Position numbers and translations under genes: made by a program. The notes under the pieces are model-generated. The model was not told where the DNA came from. It worked only from the letters and a program-made list of their open reading frames with translations, and did not search any database. 64,000 nucleotides of DNA from contig CASFNW010000008.1 in assembly GCA_949296245.1 (NCBI GenBank), forward strand, positions 1 through 64,000, read 5' to 3'. Shown in pieces: positions 48,035 through 56,276 of the stretch (position 1 is the stretch's first letter; each line of letters starts with the position of its first letter). This stretch comes from an uncultured bacterium (GTDB lineage Bacteria; Cyanobacteriota; Vampirovibrionia; Gastranaerophilales; Gastranaerophilaceae).

Positions 48035-49450
48035 ATGATAAAACTTTTACCGTTAAATTTAATACATATTAATGCAGTACCGACTTTCGGACAAAAAAAA
48101 TCAGATACTAATGTTACTGAAAATACACTGGAACGTTCACCTCAGAAAGATACGGTTGAATTATCAGCTATAAAAAGAAAAAAAATATCGGCAAAAGACC
48201 TTCCAAGTACGAAACAGCTTTTCGAAGACTATAAAACAGTACTAAATGAAAATATACTGGGTGATGAGCTTAATTATTTGCTAAGACCTAAAGTAAATGC
48301 GGCAGGAGAAGCTGTATTTACACCAAAACAAGCAAAAATAATAACTCTTGCGACAAAAAAAATATCATTTTATAAAACTGTTGCCAAAAAGCTTGAAAAA
48401 GACGGAAATGAAGCAGTAGAACCGGCTATAAAACAGATTAAAAAAGTTTTTGGCGGAGAAAAAGAATTCGGCAAATATATAAAAGCAAGAGAAAAAAATG
48501 GCCAGCCTGTATCAAAAGATGCATTTTCAATCTACAACAAATTAATAAAAGAATATAAAAGCGAATATATAGAAGGTGATGTTCTAAACAGTTTTGCAAA
48601 GGAATACGCGAAAAAGACATATAAACAACTTGATAAAGAAGAAAAAGAACTAATAAGAATGTATCTTGAAGGCGGAGAAATGAAACTCGATGCAAGAGGA
48701 TACAAAGCACTTGAAGAATCACTTAAAACGACATCAAAGGATTATAAAAAGGCAGTAAGCTGGATAAAAGACCTCATCGGAATAAGATTGGTGCTGCCTG
48801 ATAATGCAGATATGAAAAAAGTAGAAGACTATCTGACAAAGGCAATTTTGCATAATGATATTAAAGTAACCCGAGTCAGCAACTATCATTCTAATCATAT
48901 TTATCCTTATATAAGCCAAAATACTGCAAAATTATGGCAGCAATCTTCTCCGGGTATGCTTTTAGTAAATAATTCCGATGTAAGGAAGAAAAACGGCTAT
49001 ACAACAACTCAAATGAACATAGAATTTGAAGTAAAAGATAAAAGCGGAAAAGTAAAAACAGCTCTTGGCGAATTGCAAATAAGAAGCGAAAAATTAAACT
49101 ACCTCGGGCAAATTGAACATCTTATTTACGATATACTTGCACACAAGGATATCAGCAAAGGTATACCGGAACTTCAAAAGTATTATGATTCAACAGGGAT
49201 TATAGATGCTGTCAATGAAGTTTTCAGCGACCCTGTAAAAGAAAATGCATATCTGGAATATGAAAAAACGACTTATGCCAGAATAAGAAACAGTGAAACT
49301 AAAAATAAACATGTATATACACAAACTGATGATTACCCGTTATTGGCTGATTTCGGACTCGGTCAGTATGAAGTTTTGAGTTTTGAATCTTTAGACTTAA
49401 TTGATAAAAAAGCAAACTTAATAAAGAAAAAATACGGTCAAAAACATTGA
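48035..49450 (+). CDS. Divergent RelA/SpoT-like (nucleotidyl/pyrophosphotransferase) domain protein
   Basis: A 471-residue protein. Residues 16-19 are PTFG. In the second half, DLIGIR (246-251), NGYTTTQ (320-326) and GELQIRS (345-351) match in order the DxxxIR, NGYxSxH and ExQxR motifs of RelA/SpoT synthetase domains, including the metal-binding Asp and catalytic Glu positions. FSIYNKL at about 164-170 resembles the SIYxKM ATP-site motif, but is 75 residues from DLIGIR, so an insertion is likely. There is no HD hydrolase domain. It could be a (p)ppGpp/pppApp synthetase or a toxic variant. The gene has TATAAT 13 nt upstream and no clear ribosome site. Assignment by motif only. Confidence 0.6.
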   Translation: MIKLLPLNLIHINAVPTFGQKKSDTNVTENTLERSPQKDTVELSAIKRKKISAKDLPSTKQLFEDYKTVLNENILGDELNYLLRPKVNAAGEAVFTPKQAKIITLATKKISFYKTVAKKLEKDGNEAVEPAIKQIKKVFGGEKEFGKYIKAREKNGQPVSKDAFSIYNKLIKEYKSEYIEGDVLNSFAKEYAKKTYKQLDKEEKELIRMYLEGGEMKLDARGYKALEESLKTTSKDYKKAVSWIKDLIGIRLVLPDNADMKKVEDYLTKAILHNDIKVTRVSNYHSNHIYPYISQNTAKLWQQSSPGMLLVNNSDVRKKNGYTTTQMNIEFEVKDKSGKVKTALGELQIRSEKLNYLGQIEHLIYDILAHKDISKGIPELQKYYDSTGIIDAVNEVFSDPVKENAYLEYEKTTYARIRNSETKNKHVYTQTDDYPLLADFGLGQYEVLSFESLDLIDKKANLIKKKYGQKH

Positions 49451-49476
49451 TAACATAATAACCTGGAGAATAAAAT

Positions 49477-49899
49477 ATGAAAACAGATTTATCAACTATA
49501 CGAAAAACAGTTGCCACAACCAGTACAATTTTTCCTAAAACACAAACTCAAAAAATAGAAGCAGCATTTAAAGAATTATTTCAAAAATTTTCACAAATCC
49601 CTGAAATAGGAAGATTTAAACCTGTAAAAGTAAATATAGAAAATCCTATACCCGGTTCTTTTATTAAGAAATCGGCAATAGTTGTTGAACCGTTGGCTGA
49701 CAAAAATGATTTCAGAACAAGAGTTCTTACATTTGTAGCCCAATCACCATACAATAAAGAAACAACTTATGCTATTTCACCGGCAAACGGGAATAAATTT
49801 TCTATAGATTCAACATTAAAAAATCCAAAGATTAAAACAATGTTCAAAAACTTTATTAAAATGGCTGAAGAAGCATTTGAAACAGCTAATGTTGGATAG
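49477..49899 (+). CDS. Hypothetical small protein downstream of the RelA/SpoT-like gene
   Basis: A 140-residue basic protein beginning MKTDLSTIRKTVATTST, with no signal or known motif. It starts 26 bases after the RelA/SpoT-like stop, on the same strand, with GGAG about 8 nt before its ATG, so the two are probably co-transcribed. The arrangement resembles toxin-antitoxin or effector-immunity pairs; the role is unproven. Confidence 0.6.
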   Translation: MKTDLSTIRKTVATTSTIFPKTQTQKIEAAFKELFQKFSQIPEIGRFKPVKVNIENPIPGSFIKKSAIVVEPLADKNDFRTRVLTFVAQSPYNKETTYAISPANGNKFSIDSTLKNPKIKTMFKNFIKMAEEAFETANVG

Positions 49900-49942
49900 T
49901 ATATTAAAAAGTCAATAAATAGAATTATTACATCATCTAAAA

Positions 49943-50977
49943 TTAAAATTTATTCCTAAAACCATAGTTATTAGATATTTTTCGCCCTATACTTTTAATT
50001 TTTGATGTAATGCTTAATTTATACGCTTCAGGAGTATTATTCAATCCTGCCTTACCCGGATAAATTGTATATTTTTGCTTGCAGCTTTTGTCAGTTACAT
50101 TAGGCATAACGACATTGGCTCCGCTTTGCAGAGCTTTTAGCCTTCCATCTGGCTCCAGTGTCTCCATTGCCGTAGTTGCAGGTATATTTATATCCGGTAA
50201 CAGCAGCCTTGTAAGTGCCATCACTTTCAGTGCTATTGTCAGAGTACCGCCATTTTCTTCGGCAAGCGGCGTGTCAGGGGCTGGGATAAAAGGCCCGAGA
50301 CCTATCATATCAGCATCAAGCTCTTTAAAAAACAGTATATCGTGAGCCAGTGATTCTATACTCTGTTCCGGTAAGCCGACAAGACATCCCGTACCTGTCT
50401 CATAGCCGAGTTTTTTTAAATTTTTAAGACAATTTATCCTGTTTTCAAAAGACATGTCGGGATGCATTTTTTGATACAGATTTTTATCAGTTGTTTCTAT
50501 TCTCAAAAGATATCTGTCTGCACCTGCATCTTTGTATGCTTTATATTCTTCATAAGTTTTTTCACCAATACTGAGTGTGAGAGCAAATCCCATATCTTTT
50601 ATTTTTTTTATAATCGATACCATTTTTTCTTTTGAAAAAAAAGAATCCTCTCCGGATTGGAGCACAATTGTCTTATATCCGTATTCTTTTGCATATTGTG
50701 CAAGTGAAAGGATTTCCTGCTCTGTCATTCTGTATCTTTGTACGGATGTGTTTTCTTTTCGTATTCCGCAGTATTTGCAGCTGCATTTACAGATATTTGA
50801 AAATTCAATCAGACCTCTTAAATGTACTTCGTCGCCGACATATTTTTCCCTAACCTTATCCGCAGCAGAAAATAAAAAATCGTTGATTGAATCATCCTTT
50901 AAAACAGCAATAATTTGTTCTGCAGAAAGTTCGTGAGATGCTGCTGCATTTTGAATAATTTTTTTTAAATCAGTCAA
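49943..50977 (-). CDS. hydE: [FeFe] hydrogenase maturation radical-SAM protein HydE
   Basis: Radical-SAM enzyme for making the [FeFe]-hydrogenase cofactor. The CX3CX2C cluster is C63, C67, C70 (in FSNICKCSCKYCG). Distinctive HydE blocks are RYRMTEQEI, IVLQSGEDSFF, GTGCLVGLPEQ, MIGLGPFIPAPDTPL and IPATTAM. The 344-residue length fits HydE (about 350) rather than BioB. Overlap of 8 bases with mnmA means co-transcription. Its presence implies hydF, hydG and hydA elsewhere. Confidence 0.92.
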   Translation of the reverse strand: MTDLKKIIQNAAASHELSAEQIIAVLKDDSINDFLFSAADKVREKYVGDEVHLRGLIEFSNICKCSCKYCGIRKENTSVQRYRMTEQEILSLAQYAKEYGYKTIVLQSGEDSFFSKEKMVSIIKKIKDMGFALTLSIGEKTYEEYKAYKDAGADRYLLRIETTDKNLYQKMHPDMSFENRINCLKNLKKLGYETGTGCLVGLPEQSIESLAHDILFFKELDADMIGLGPFIPAPDTPLAEENGGTLTIALKVMALTRLLLPDINIPATTAMETLEPDGRLKALQSGANVVMPNVTDKSCKQKYTIYPGKAGLNNTPEAYKLSITSKIKSIGRKISNNYGFRNKF

Positions 50978-52031
50978 TCCAGCCTCCGCCTATAAGATGA
51001 TTATCATTTATATCATAAAATACGGCAGCCTGACCTGATGTAACTGAGGCAACCGGCATTTCAAATATAATTTGACCTGTTTTATTTTGATAATCCAAAG
51101 AAATTTTTGCTTTTTGCGCCTGCATATTATATCTTATTTTTACCATTGCAATAAACTCAGGTTTCTCAAAAGGATACTGGAATTTTACATCATGTATTAT
51201 GAGTTCGTTTTTTAGCAAATCTTCTTTTGTTCCGACGTATACAATATTTTGTTTTGCATCAAGCTTTACCACATACAAAGGCTCTTCCCAGGCAATACCT
51301 ATGCCTTTTCTCTGACCTATTGTATATTGATAAAAGCCATCGTGTGTACCGATTTTTTTATTGCTTTTTATGTATACAAAATCCCCTTTTTTATGTCCGA
51401 GTTTTTCTGTAATGTATTTTTTTGTTGTCATCGGCTTTGTTATAAAGCAGATATCCTGACTCTCTTTTGAGGATTTTGGCGGTAAATCGTTTTCTATCGC
51501 AATTTTTCTTATATCATCTTTTGTATAATCGCTCAATGGAAACATTATTCTGTTAAGATGGGATTGATTCAGCTCAAACAAATAATACTGCTGGTCTTTT
51601 TGTAAATCCTTTGCAGGATACATTTTTTTTATACCATTATCATCAACAATGCGTGCATAATGACCAGAAGCAACATAATCACAGCCCAGATTATTTATCG
51701 CATAATCAAAAAGCCGCCCCCATTTTATTGTTCTGTTGCAGAGAATGCAGGGGTTCGGAGTCTGTCCGTTTCTGTAAGAGTTTTCAAAATAATCAATAAC
51801 ATCCTTTTTAAATTCTTTGCTTACATCAATAACGTAATGCGGTATCGAGAGTTTGTCTGCAACTTTTTTTGCATTGTTTACTATCAGTTCAAATTTTGAA
51901 TCATCCACCATTTTTGCGGTAACAGCCGCAACATCATAGCCTTGCTGTTTAAGTAAAAAACAGGTTACACTGCTGTCCAGCCCGCCTGATAGGGCAACTG
52001 CTACTTTGATATTTTTGTCTTTACTTTCCAT
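50970..52031 (-). CDS. mnmA: tRNA-specific 2-thiouridylase MnmA
   Basis: Thiolates U34 in tRNA for Lys, Gln and Glu. The PP-loop ALSGGLDSS (about residues 13-21), NPCILCNRT (first catalytic Cys) and SQDICFI (second Cys) are intact. The 353-residue length is normal. TATAAT ends 6 nt before the ATG at 52031 with no ribosome site. It overlaps hydE by 8 bases. Confidence 0.97.
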   Translation of the reverse strand: MESKDKNIKVAVALSGGLDSSVTCFLLKQQGYDVAAVTAKMVDDSKFELIVNNAKKVADKLSIPHYVIDVSKEFKKDVIDYFENSYRNGQTPNPCILCNRTIKWGRLFDYAINNLGCDYVASGHYARIVDDNGIKKMYPAKDLQKDQQYYLFELNQSHLNRIMFPLSDYTKDDIRKIAIENDLPPKSSKESQDICFITKPMTTKKYITEKLGHKKGDFVYIKSNKKIGTHDGFYQYTIGQRKGIGIAWEEPLYVVKLDAKQNIVYVGTKEDLLKNELIIHDVKFQYPFEKPEFIAMVKIRYNMQAQKAKISLDYQNKTGQIIFEMPVASVTSGQAAVFYDINDNHLIGGGWID

Positions 52032-52037
52032 AGAATT

Positions 52038-52043
52038 ATTATA
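52038..52043 (-). promoter_or_regulatory. Candidate -10 box of leaderless mnmA-hydE
   Basis: Perfect TATAAT on the minus strand, ending 6 nt before the mnmA ATG. Confidence 0.55.
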
Positions 52044-52055
52044 ATAAAAAATAAT

Positions 52056-52742
52056 CTACCATTGAATAACAACCATTCCGGAATGTCCGTTTTGAGATTT
52101 TGCACTTGTATCGGAAGAGTGTATATTTACCTGCCCGCCTGCACCTTTTTTGGATGATTTCGGAATATCATACAAATAATGATACCTGTCAGGTATATGA
52201 TAATCCTGTATAACCGGCTTGTGTCCGGTCGGCGTCATTCTTGTAGACTTTGAACCGCCCAGAGCAATAATGTTTATATCCTTAATTACAGTTGAATAAC
52301 CGTCTTGAGCATCTATAAATGTTCCATCCTGTGCAACATAAGTTCCATGTCCGCCTTTACCGATTTTGATTGTTATAACAGGAGAATTAATATATTTGTA
52401 TTTTGAAACAACCTGCCCTGCTTTGCCGCTTTCGTACGGAGTTGCACCGCCGCCTCCGCCTATTGCAAAGACAAAAAATCCTGCGTTTATTTTAGGTTTA
52501 GAAAATATGCAGCTGTTACTTACGGTTGTTTTTACAAGATGTTTTTCATCGTTTTTTATCCTGTACAAATTTCCGACATGATTACCGTCTTTATCAAGTG
52601 TACAGGTATATTGCCCCCTTGCATATTTTTTTGCAAGTGTAATATATTTCACCATTATTACAGGTTTTATTACAACGAGAAATAATGCAATAAGCAGAAT
52701 AATTACAAATATAACTGCAAAAAACTTTTGAATACCGGACAT
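52056..52742 (-). CDS. Glycine-rich protein with N-terminal membrane anchor
   Basis: Starting at the ATG at 52742 gives 228 residues: MSGIQKFF, then a strongly hydrophobic helix (about residues 9-30), then a soluble region. A GGGGGATPYESGKAG stretch (about residues 92-106) followed by INSPVITIKIGKGGHGTY resembles glycine-rich domains of surface or pilin-like proteins. A 57-residue longer frame from 52913 runs through GC-rich repeat-like DNA and is rejected. GGATT lies just before the ATG. Role unknown. Confidence 0.7.
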   Translation of the reverse strand: MSGIQKFFAVIFVIILLIALFLVVIKPVIMVKYITLAKKYARGQYTCTLDKDGNHVGNLYRIKNDEKHLVKTTVSNSCIFSKPKINAGFFVFAIGGGGGATPYESGKAGQVVSKYKYINSPVITIKIGKGGHGTYVAQDGTFIDAQDGYSTVIKDINIIALGGSKSTRMTPTGHKPVIQDYHIPDRYHYLYDIPKSSKKGAGGQVNIHSSDTSAKSQNGHSGMVVIQW

Positions 52743-52771
52743 AATTAATCCTATAAAAATAATATTTGTCT

Positions 52772-52925
52772 GAGGCGGCCTCGCTTGTAGGCGTGGTACA
52801 CGGAGTGCGAGTGACGCCAAGTCTAGCATTTTACGGAAGTGACCCCATGCGCTTGTTGGCTGTGCCAGACTTGTTGTTAAATGTTGAACTTGTTTATTGC
52901 ACAGGTTCAACAAGTAGTCGGAGTC
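52772..52925. other. GC-rich intergenic insert between divergent genes
   Basis: A stretch much richer in G+C than its flanks, holding a GTTGAAC/GTTCAAC stem (about 52878-52906). No convincing ORF. It separates the glycine-rich gene from the parvulin gene. Possibly an inserted repeat; no second copy is seen in this window. Confidence 0.35.
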
Positions 52926-53027
52926 AGTTGACTATATGAAAAATATTCTAATCTTTTTAACAGCCGATTGCAACAGAGTTTAAAAAGCTGTTATAATTTA
53001 GCGGTAAACATAAAAAAGGAACACATT

Positions 53028-53309
53028 ATGACAACAGAAGTAAGAGCAAGCCATCTGCTTGTGAAAACAGAAGAAGAAGCAAAAAAACTCAGAGAAGAAA
53101 TATTAAACGGCAAAAAATTTGAAGATGTTGCTGCAGAAGTTTCCCTTTGCCCGTCAGGCGCAAACGGCGGAGATTTAGGTTTCTTCGGCAAAGGTGTTAT
53201 GGTAAAAGAATTTGAAGATGCAGCTTTTTCCATGAATGTAGGCGATTTGTCAGAACCGATTCAGACACAGTTTGGCTGGCATTTGTTATATTTGACGGAT
53301 AAAAAATAA
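53028..53309 (+). CDS. Parvulin-type peptidyl-prolyl isomerase
   Basis: A 93-residue single-domain rotamase (PpiC/parvulin family) that speeds proline isomerisation in the cytoplasm. ASHLLVKTEEEAKKL at the N-terminus, CPSGANGGDLGFFGKGVMV in the centre and TQFGWHLLYL at the end are diagnostic. I start at the ATG at 53028 (AAGGA 7 nt upstream); a longer frame from 52968 is not needed. No signal peptide. Confidence 0.93.
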   Translation: MTTEVRASHLLVKTEEEAKKLREEILNGKKFEDVAAEVSLCPSGANGGDLGFFGKGVMVKEFEDAAFSMNVGDLSEPIQTQFGWHLLYLTDKK

Positions 53310-53384
53310 ATCAACAAAAGTTTTATATGAGTACATTGTTAAAACTTCAAACTTGATGCTACATTCATACAAAACCTGGCTTTC

Positions 53385-53530
53385 ATTTGAGTTCCATAAC
53401 TCGGCATTTTAATTTGCGCATAAAATTACTGCTTAAAATACTTTAAGAGGAAATAATTTCCAATGCCTCGGACAGATGGAACCAGCTGTTATTCAAACCG
53501 GTTTTGTAATTCATTTCGCAAAAAGTTTTC
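53385..53530. repeat. AT-rich intergenic repeat candidate
   Basis: ACTCGGCA ... TTTGC and later ATTCAAACCGGTTTTGTAATTC here loosely match ACTCGGCA ... ATTGC and TTCTGTAATTCCCGTAATTC at 59155-59245. GGAAATAATTTCC inside is palindromic. The alignment is weak and may be chance in AT-rich DNA. Confidence 0.3.
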
Positions 53531-53565
53531 ATTTTTAACAATGTATTTCAATAATCTAATCTAGT

Positions 53566-53715
53566 GTCGCAGTTGCCGCCGGCTGACCGCAGCCGGCACC
53601 TGCTCACCTTTTCAAATGACACTCAAAAAATTCGTTCACGTCATTTCATTTCAAAAAATTCGTTCACGTCATTTCATTCCTTATCACGAATTTTTCTCGG
53701 ACAATTTTTATCTGG
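53566..53715. repeat. Intergenic element with 28-bp tandem repeat
   Basis: Within the 442-base gap between the parvulin and peptidase genes. TCAAAAAATTCGTTCACGTC plus eight more bases is repeated twice with period 28 (53623-53678). Around it, on the minus strand, GTGATAAGG, CGGTCAGC and ACTAGATTA recur in order at 25455-25610. Non-coding; likely a dispersed repeat. Confidence 0.5.
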
Positions 53716-53751
53716 TTTCTAAACAATCTAATAAAACAATAGGCTGCACGT

Positions 53752-55389
53752 ATGATTAAAAAACTAAGAAAATATTTAGAAGAAAACAAACTGGATTATC
53801 TCCTAATCAATACAACAGATGAATTTCTGGTTGAATACAATGAACTCTGCAATTGCGCAAGATACTTTGTTACAGGATTTACCGGTTCAACAGGAGATGT
53901 GCTTCTGTCAAAAGAAAATGTCCGGCAATTCGTGGACGGAAGGTATCACGAACAGGCAGACGCAGAGGTTGACCATAAAATAACAGAAGTCGTTAAACTG
54001 CAGCTAGGTCAGATATATTCAACAGAACTTGCTGCCAGAATAAAAGACAACAGTACAATAGGTGTTGTCGCAAAAAAAATCTCTCTAAATTTTTATAAAA
54101 TATTAAAATCAAAGCTTGATAAAAAAAGATGCAATTTAAAGGCTCTTGATATTGACCCTGTTTCATTGTTTGCTGACCTGAAACCGAGTGACAATGGCGA
54201 AACAGTAAAACAAATTGATATTTCTATATCAGGAATAAGCGCTGATGAAAAGTTTAAAAAGATAGCAAAAAAACTGAAACAAGATGAAGCTTACCTTGAT
54301 ACCAATCTTGAAAATATTGCATATTTAACCAATTGCAGACAATACAAAACACCTTTTTCTTCAACATATAAAGCGAAAGCGGTTATTACAAAAAATGGTG
54401 CTTTAATATTCAGTAACGAAAAATTTGATACAAATATCGGTGATAATTTCAAAATTCTGCCGTTGAATGATTTTGACAAATCAATGAAAAATTTTAAAAC
54501 AATATTTTTTAACCCCGAAAGCATAAACTATTACGACTTTAAACTTATAAAGCCAAAAGCCAAAGAATCACCAAAAGACTATTTAAAAGAGATGAAAGCA
54601 ATTAAAAATGCTGCGGAAATAGAACATTTTAAAAACAATTACAAAAGAACGGATAACGTAGTCAACAAAGCGTATGAGCTGATACAAACCAAAAACAATT
54701 TGTCCGAATCGGAGCTTTCTGATGCAGTGGAAAAAGAATACCTTGCACAGGGTGCAAAACAACTGAGTTTTAAAACTATTCTTGCTGCGGGGACGAATTC
54801 TTCAATAATACATTATTCACATCCGTCAAAAGAGGTCAAAATAAAAGACGGTGATTTTGTACTGCTGGATTGCGGCGGACATTTTGAAGGCGGTTATTCT
54901 ACGGATATTACAAGAACATTTGTAAAAGGCAGCCCGACTGATTTACAAAAAAAAGTTTATACAACTGTTTTAAAAATGTTTTTAAATGCTTATTACTATG
55001 ATGTCACGCCAAGAACAACAGGATTTACGCTTGACAGTATAGCCAGAAAAATCCATAAACAATCCGGTTTGGATGATTTTAATTTTAACCATGGGCTCGG
55101 GCATGGTGTGGGAATAAATGTACACGAAAATCCGCCGACTATTTCCTGCGGATTATCCGGAAAACGAATACTTAAAGAAAATATGGTGTTTACAATAGAA
55201 CCCGGGCTGTATAAAGCGGGTTTCGGCGGTGTGAGACTGGAAAATTCAGTCTATCTGGCAAAAGTAAACGGAAGACTAAAAATACACTCGCTGTCTTCTG
55301 TTCCGTTTCAGGAGGAGGCTATTGACTATAGTCTCTTAAATAAACAGGAAAAACAGTGGCTCAAAGATTGGCAGGCAGGGAAATGTTAG
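53752..55389 (+). CDS. Xaa-Pro aminopeptidase (M24B)
   Basis: A 545-residue metal peptidase that removes N-terminal residues before proline. Two creatinase-type N-terminal domains (about 1-300) precede the pita-bread catalytic domain. Metal ligands are seen in LLDCGGHFEGGYSTDITRTF (Asp pair), HGLGHGVGINVHENP (His), FTIEPGLY (Glu) and GVRLENSVYL (Glu). The three-domain length is like the eukaryote-type and Bacteroidetes enzymes. Its stop overlaps the next gene by 7 bases. Start ATG has no clear ribosome site. Confidence 0.92.
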   Translation: MIKKLRKYLEENKLDYLLINTTDEFLVEYNELCNCARYFVTGFTGSTGDVLLSKENVRQFVDGRYHEQADAEVDHKITEVVKLQLGQIYSTELAARIKDNSTIGVVAKKISLNFYKILKSKLDKKRCNLKALDIDPVSLFADLKPSDNGETVKQIDISISGISADEKFKKIAKKLKQDEAYLDTNLENIAYLTNCRQYKTPFSSTYKAKAVITKNGALIFSNEKFDTNIGDNFKILPLNDFDKSMKNFKTIFFNPESINYYDFKLIKPKAKESPKDYLKEMKAIKNAAEIEHFKNNYKRTDNVVNKAYELIQTKNNLSESELSDAVEKEYLAQGAKQLSFKTILAAGTNSSIIHYSHPSKEVKIKDGDFVLLDCGGHFEGGYSTDITRTFVKGSPTDLQKKVYTTVLKMFLNAYYYDVTPRTTGFTLDSIARKIHKQSGLDDFNFNHGLGHGVGINVHENPPTISCGLSGKRILKENMVFTIEPGLYKAGFGGVRLENSVYLAKVNGRLKIHSLSSVPFQEEAIDYSLLNKQEKQWLKDWQAGKC

Positions 55390-56144
55390 AAATAACCAGC
55401 GTAAATAATGAAAAAATAAAAGAAACAGCAAAGCTTCAGCAAAAAAAGTACAGAAATGAAACAGGCTTATTTTTGATAGAAGGATACAAGCCTGTTTTTG
55501 AAGCATATAATGAAAAAGTTGAAATTCAGACAGTTTATACAACACAAAAATATCTGGAAAAATTTTCATTTATAAAAGAAAAAATAGTACCTGTCACAGA
55601 ACCTGTTCTAAAAAAGCTTTCTACAACCTCTTCTGTGTGTGAAGCAGTTGCGGTTGCTAAACAAAAAAACATAACCATTGAGCAGATTAAAGACAAAAAA
55701 AGATTAGCGCTGATTGAAAATATAAAAGATGCAGGGAATCTTGGGACGCTGCTTCGTTCTGCTGCGGCATTTAATATTGAGGCGGTTATTCTGTCCGGTG
55801 AAACAATTGACCTGTACAATCCCAAAGTCGTACGCTCTGCAGTCGGCGCACTTTTTAAAACTCCTGTTGTAAATACCGAGTTAAAAGAAGTTAAAAAACT
55901 TTTTAAATCACATAATTTTATTGCGACTGTAGTTAATCATAAGGACATAGTTAATCCCGCAACAATCGACTATACAAAGCCTTTTGTCATAATGCTAGGA
56001 AGCGAAGCGGACGGATTGACTAAAGAAGCTATAGAAACGGCAGATATAAAAACGACAATACCAATACAAAAAAATACGGAATCACTGAATTTGAGCGTTG
56101 CAGGGTCAATAATGTTTTACATCACAACTCCAAAAACAGTTTAA
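55383..56144 (+). CDS. TrmH-family (SpoU) RNA 2'-O-methyltransferase
   Basis: A 253-residue SPOUT methylase for rRNA or tRNA ribose. The N-terminal substrate-binding part (GLFLIEGYKPVFEAY) is followed by the SPOUT motifs LIENIKDAGNLGTLLRSA, VIMLGSEADGL and LNLSVAGSIMFY. I take the ATG at 55383 (GGGAA before it), overlapping the peptidase stop; the frame from 55356 starts with GTG. Target nucleotide unknown. Confidence 0.93.
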   Translation: MLEITSVNNEKIKETAKLQQKKYRNETGLFLIEGYKPVFEAYNEKVEIQTVYTTQKYLEKFSFIKEKIVPVTEPVLKKLSTTSSVCEAVAVAKQKNITIEQIKDKKRLALIENIKDAGNLGTLLRSAAAFNIEAVILSGETIDLYNPKVVRSAVGALFKTPVVNTELKEVKKLFKSHNFIATVVNHKDIVNPATIDYTKPFVIMLGSEADGLTKEAIETADIKTTIPIQKNTESLNLSVAGSIMFYITTPKTV

Positions 56145-56276
56145 TTTTTCGTTACAAAGTTTAATATCCGATAGGGCTATTTGGTGATTTTTTTAACTTA
56201 TTATTTATATTTTTGATACAATTATGTCATAGATTTGAATACTTATTATATTTAAGGGGTATAAGAGAGGCAAAAA

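Noticed and set aside
49943-50977. BioB, because bioD is in the window
   Set aside because: Blocks IVLQSGEDSFF, GPFIPAPDTPL and IPATTAM fit HydE, and BioB hallmarks are absent.
52743-52913. N-terminal extension of the glycine-rich protein
   Set aside because: It runs through GC-rich insert DNA and would bury the membrane helix behind an unrelated 57 residues.
53623-53678. CRISPR array
   Set aside because: Only two adjacent 28-base copies with no spacers and no cas genes.
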